A stretch of 8,772 nt of DNA, from the NCBI GenBank assembly GCA_938036585.1, contig CALHQN010000307.1, positions 1 to 8,772 of the forward strand, written 5' to 3'. Positions 6,575-8,772 of the stretch are shown in pieces; the stretch's first letter is position 1; the number at the start of each line of letters is the position of its first letter. The notes beneath the pieces are model-generated. The model saw only the letters and a list, made by a program, of their open reading frames with translations, had not been told where the DNA came from and did not search any database. Source of the DNA: an uncultured Campylobacter sp. GTDB taxonomy: Bacteria > Campylobacterota > Campylobacteria > Campylobacterales > Campylobacteraceae. The translations under genes were made by a program, and so were the position numbers.

Positions 6575-7134
6575 GTGAGGCTACTTTTCGTCTGTCACGG
6601 CAATATCTGCCGCTCGCCGATGGCACAGTCCGTGATGCAAAATTTCATTAATCAAAGCGGCCTAGATGCGCGCGTGAGCGTGGATTCTGCGGCGACGCAC
6701 GCCGACGAGATCGGCTCGCCGCCCTACTACGAGACGCAGCGCGTGCTAAAAGAGCAAAAGGTGCCGCTCGTAGCGCATCGCGCCGTGCAGGTCACGCCCG
6801 CAGACTACGAGCGCTACGATCTGATATTTGCATGGATGATGAAAATATGCGCTCGCTGGGGCGAATTTTTCGCGGTAAGGATATGGCTAAGGTAAAATTT
6901 CTTTTGGAATTTGCAGGGGAAAATTTTACAGACTGCGATGCGCGAAATTTCAAAGGCTCAGCAAAGCAAACCGGCTTAAATTTAAAGGATGCCGGTTCAA
7001 ATTTAACCCATCCCGAACACCTACAAATCGCAGATCCATACTACACGCGCGATTTTGAGCGCTGCTATGCAGATATCAAGCGCGGCTGCGAGGGACTCTT
7101 GCGATACATTAAAAATTCAGACGGAATTTGCTAA
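6575..7134 (+). pseudogene. Low-molecular-weight protein tyrosine phosphatase, split by a frameshift
   Basis: LMW-PTPs are cytoplasmic phosphatases that use a CX5R cysteine and a distal aspartate to remove phosphate from tyrosines. GTG 6575 opens MRLLFVCHGNICRSPMAQSV with the P-loop C8-H-G-N-I-C13-R14-S, and this frame continues to ...YERYDLIFA at about 6830. It then runs into non-family sequence and stops at TAA 6893-6895. The -1 frame from 6832 (MDDENMRSLGRI, the normal continuation of 'DLI.AMD..N') stays open to 7134 and carries the catalytic loop ADPYYTRDFERCYADIKRGC. One missing base around 6829-6831 therefore separates the two catalytic motifs. The joined product would be about 186 residues against about 150 for the family; the excess lies between FAGEN and ADPYY. 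The start is 6 nt after lolA, with only a weak AGG as ribosome-binding site. Pseudogene, recent mutation or sequencing error cannot be told apart here. Confidence 0.85.
6970..7011 (+). repeat. In-frame 21-nt tandem duplication inside the phosphatase insert
   Basis: CCGGCTTAAATTTAA (6971-6985) recurs as CCGGTTCAAATTTAA (6992-7006), 13 of 15 matching and offset exactly 21 nt. In the downstream phosphatase frame this gives the seven-residue units TGLNLKD and AGSNLTH, a diverged tandem duplication. Confidence 0.55.
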
Positions 7135-7199
7135 AATCCGCGATTAAATTTTAGCGTCTTTAAAAAGGCGCGGCTTAAAGTGATGATTCAAGGAAAAAT

Positions 7200-7652
7200 A
7201 TGTTTAGGCTTTTGATCGTTCCATATCTGATAATTGAGGCATTTACGACCTATTATTTCGTAAGCGCAAACGGCTTCGCGGCGTATGCGGTAGAGATCGT
7301 CATAAGCGCGATTTTAGGCGGATACGTCGTAGCAAACCGCTCGTGGATGGGGTTTTTTAATCTAATGAAAATCTCGCCGAAAGAAATTTTAAGCGGCGTG
7401 GGCTTCGTAGTAGGCGGCGTCTTTCTCATTGCGCCTGGCATTTTCGGCGATATTTTGGGCGTTTGCGTAATCACTGCGTCGTTTTACTGCGTCACCAGCG
7501 ACGTGCCTAAATTTAACACCAGTAGCGAAAATTCGGAAAAAAGCGAACGAAAATTTTGGCGACGCCGCCACACAAACGACGACGTAATCGATGTCGAGGT
7601 GATCGAAGAGAACGAAATCGAGATCCGAAAGAGCATAGGAGAGGAAAAATGA
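7200..7652 (+). CDS. FxsA-family inner-membrane protein
   Basis: Small integral membrane protein of the FxsA family. In E. coli the overexpressed member relieves F-plasmid exclusion of phage T7; its native biochemical role is not established. The 150 residues contain hydrophobic segments at about 3-20, 26-46 and 64-98. The last includes the hallmark [16 protein letters not shown] (72-87), equivalent to 'G.lLliPGf.TD.lGl'. A charged cytoplasmic tail follows ([20 protein letters not shown]), ending with the acidic 'VIDvE.ie' signature common in the family. ATG 7200 has AAGGA at 7190-7194. The stop overlaps the hemC start by ATGA (4 nt), so the two are translationally coupled. As I recall, C. 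jejuni also has an uncharacterised membrane protein just before hemC (Cj0544-Cj0545), so the pairing is conserved. Confidence 0.85.
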   Translation: MFRLLIVPYLIIEAFTTYYFVSANGFAAYAVEIVISAILGGYVVANRSWMGFFNLMKISPKEILSGVGFVVGGVFLIAPGIFGDILGVCVITASFYCVTSDVPKFNTSSENSEKSERKFWRRRHTNDDVIDVEVIEENEIEIRKSIGEEK

Positions 7653-8578
7653 GAAATTTAACCATCGCTACGCGCGGCAGCGTACTTGCTCTGTGGCAGA
7701 GCGAGCATATCGCATCGCTGCTTAACGCCCGCGGCATCCAAGCGCAGCTAAAAAGTATGAAAACCAAAGGCGATAAAATTTTAGACACGCCGCTTGCAAA
7801 GATCGGCGGCAAGGGGCTTTTTACGAAGGAGCTTGAGGAGAGTATGCTTCGAGGCGAAACTCACATCGCCGTGCATAGTCTAAAAGACGTACCTGTGGAG
7901 TTTCCGCGGGGGCTAGTGCTAGCGGCGATCTGCGCGCGCGAAGATGTGCGCGATGCGATGATTAGCGAAAAATACGCTAAATTTAACGAGCTGCCCCGCG
8001 GCGCGAAAGTCGGCACTACGAGCCTTCGCCGTAAGATGCAGCTGCTTAGCATGCGCCCGGATTTAGAGATAATCTCCTTGCGCGGCAACGTCCAAACTCG
8101 CTTGCGAAAGCTCAAAGACGGAGAATTCGACGCGATCATCTTGGCGATGGCGGGCATCAACCGCTTAAATTTACGCGCCGAAGTGAGACACTTAGCGCCC
8201 TTTGAGGTCTCGCAGATGATCCCCGCGATGGGACAAGGAGCGCTCGGCATCGAGGCGGTGGACGAGCCGCAAATCCTGAGCACGATAGAATTTTTAAAAG
8301 ACGAGTGCGCGATTATCGAAACGACCGTGGAGCGGGATTTTGTCAGGGTTTTAGAGGGTGGCTGCCAGGTGCCGATCGGCATCAACGCGCGCCTTGAGGG
8401 CGAAAATATCCACATCGGCGCGATCGTGGGCCTACCCGACGGCAGCGAGAGCATCCGCCAAAGCATCGTCGCACAAAAATCGCAATACCAAAGCATAGGC
8501 GCGGAGCTCGCGCGCGCTTTTATCGAAAAGGGCGCAAAGCAGCTTCTCGCGCGCGCCGAGGAGATGACGAGCCTATAA
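7649..8578 (+). CDS. hemC: HemC, hydroxymethylbilane synthase (porphobilinogen deaminase)
   Basis: Cytoplasmic enzyme that joins four porphobilinogens into hydroxymethylbilane, the linear precursor of uroporphyrinogen III, on the path to haem and sirohaem. The 309 residues match the family. Motifs: [11 protein letters not shown] (7-17); [11 protein letters not shown] (53-63); HSLKDVP (76-82) with the catalytic aspartate D80; VGTTSLRR (121-128) and [11 protein letters not shown] (145-155), which hold the substrate-binding arginines; [11 protein letters not shown] (192-202); and EGGCQVPIG (236-244) with C239, which carries the dipyrromethane cofactor. I chose ATG 7649 over an upstream in-frame extension from 7556 because AGGAGAGG lies just before it, the family N-terminus starts here, and the ATG overlaps the stop of the FxsA-family gene. 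It is complete and looks functional. Confidence 0.97.
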   Translation: MRNLTIATRGSVLALWQSEHIASLLNARGIQAQLKSMKTKGDKILDTPLAKIGGKGLFTKELEESMLRGETHIAVHSLKDVPVEFPRGLVLAAICAREDVRDAMISEKYAKFNELPRGAKVGTTSLRRKMQLLSMRPDLEIISLRGNVQTRLRKLKDGEFDAIILAMAGINRLNLRAEVRHLAPFEVSQMIPAMGQGALGIEAVDEPQILSTIEFLKDECAIIETTVERDFVRVLEGGCQVPIGINARLEGENIHIGAIVGLPDGSESIRQSIVAQKSQYQSIGAELARAFIEKGAKQLLARAEEMTSL

Positions 8579-8598
8579 AAGTCGAAATTTACGGAGTT

Positions 8599-8772
8599 TT
8601 AAAATTTGCAAAATTTTAAAATTTTATCGTCCGCGCCATGCAAAGCTTTAAATGCAGCCAAAATTTTATCCGCGCTACTTTTTGAAATTTCACCCTGCGC
8701 ATTTTGTAGAATTTCATCGTTCGGGTCGCACGAAATTTGATCGTTCGCGGCGTCTAAAATTTCATCGCTCGA
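8599..8772 (-). CDS. C-terminal end of an unrecognised protein with octapeptide tandem repeats (5' part outside window)
   Basis: On the reverse strand a frame is open from the right edge (8772) for 57 codons to TAA at 8599-8601, convergent with hemC and 20 nt from its stop. I do not recognise it. It is built of 24-nt units coding for eight residues: DEILDAAN (8743-8766), DQISCDPN (8719-8742), DEILQNAQ (8695-8718), GEISKSSA (8671-8694) and DKILAAFK (8647-8670). Then comes a spacer ALHGAD and a last partial unit DKIL before KFCKF. Position 1 is mostly Asp, position 3 always Ile, position 4 Leu or Ser. Pattern, codon composition and length without stops argue for coding. The alternative is a set of non-coding 24-bp DNA iterations with an AAATTT core. 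The stop lies in an AAAATTT repeat. Confidence 0.5.
   Translation of the reverse strand, partial: SSDEILDAANDQISCDPNDEILQNAQGEISKSSADKILAAFKALHGADDKILKFCKF
8610..8626. repeat. Copy of the AAAATTTTAAAATTTTA palindromic repeat
   Basis: AAAATTTTAAAATTTTA lies in the last codons of the edge ORF, in the same dispersed family as the copies between secA and lolE. It could form part of a bidirectional transcription end for hemC and the convergent ORF, but no GC-rich stem is visible. Confidence 0.35.

Noticed and set aside
7154..7171. GCGTCTTT / AAAGGCGC inverted repeat before the FxsA-family gene as a terminator
   Set aside because: The loop would be only two bases, one pair is a wobble, and no T-tract follows.
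7556..7648. Upstream in-frame extension of hemC
   Set aside because: It overlaps the FxsA-family tail in another frame, is Arg/His-rich without family similarity, and ATG 7649 has the better ribosome-binding site and the family N-terminus.
7861..8496. 211-codon open frame on the strand opposite hemC
   Set aside because: It lies wholly antisense to an intact, motif-complete hemC and its translation has no recognisable domain; it is a by-product of GC-rich codon choice.

Overview
The window looks like the chromosome of a relatively GC-rich Campylobacter, of the oral C. gracilis / rectus / showae kind. The proteins have an epsilonproteobacterial (Campylobacterota) character, coding DNA is rich in GCG, CGC and GAT codons, and the gaps are full of AAATTT / AAAATTTTAAAATTT strings. 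The species is inferred from style, not proven. There is no sign of a phage, insertion sequence, CRISPR array, tRNA or rRNA. The genes are housekeeping genes, with some decayed or odd elements between them.

Left part, all on the minus strand: the N-terminal two thirds of folD (folate C1 metabolism) enters from the left edge. It is followed by a small lipoprotein-like gene that appears frameshifted, and a largely non-coding AT-rich gap. Then comes a complete LolC/LolE-type permease gene, whose ribosome-binding site sits directly below a 46-bp near-perfect palindrome. A 0.7-kb gap full of short palindromes and coding-like debris separates it from secA.

Middle: secA (minus) and lolA (plus) diverge from a 122-bp promoter region. 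This puts three envelope-export functions side by side: SecA drives precursors through SecYEG, the LolE-like permease releases mature lipoproteins from the inner membrane, and LolA carries them through the periplasm. As I recall, C. jejuni has the same order (Cj0941c, secA, lolA).

Right part, plus strand: lolA is followed after 6 nt by a low-molecular-weight protein tyrosine phosphatase whose two catalytic halves lie in different frames (one base missing). Its C-terminal half also carries an unusual insert with a seven-codon tandem duplication. Then come an FxsA-family membrane protein and hemC (haem/tetrapyrrole synthesis), which overlap by 4 nt. A convergent minus-strand reading frame enters from the right edge and is built of 24-nt / 8-residue tandem repeats.

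I see no clear new biological system. The items most worth a second look are the edge octapeptide-repeat ORF, the lolE leader hairpin (fully pairable only in the sense RNA), and the two single-base frameshifts.
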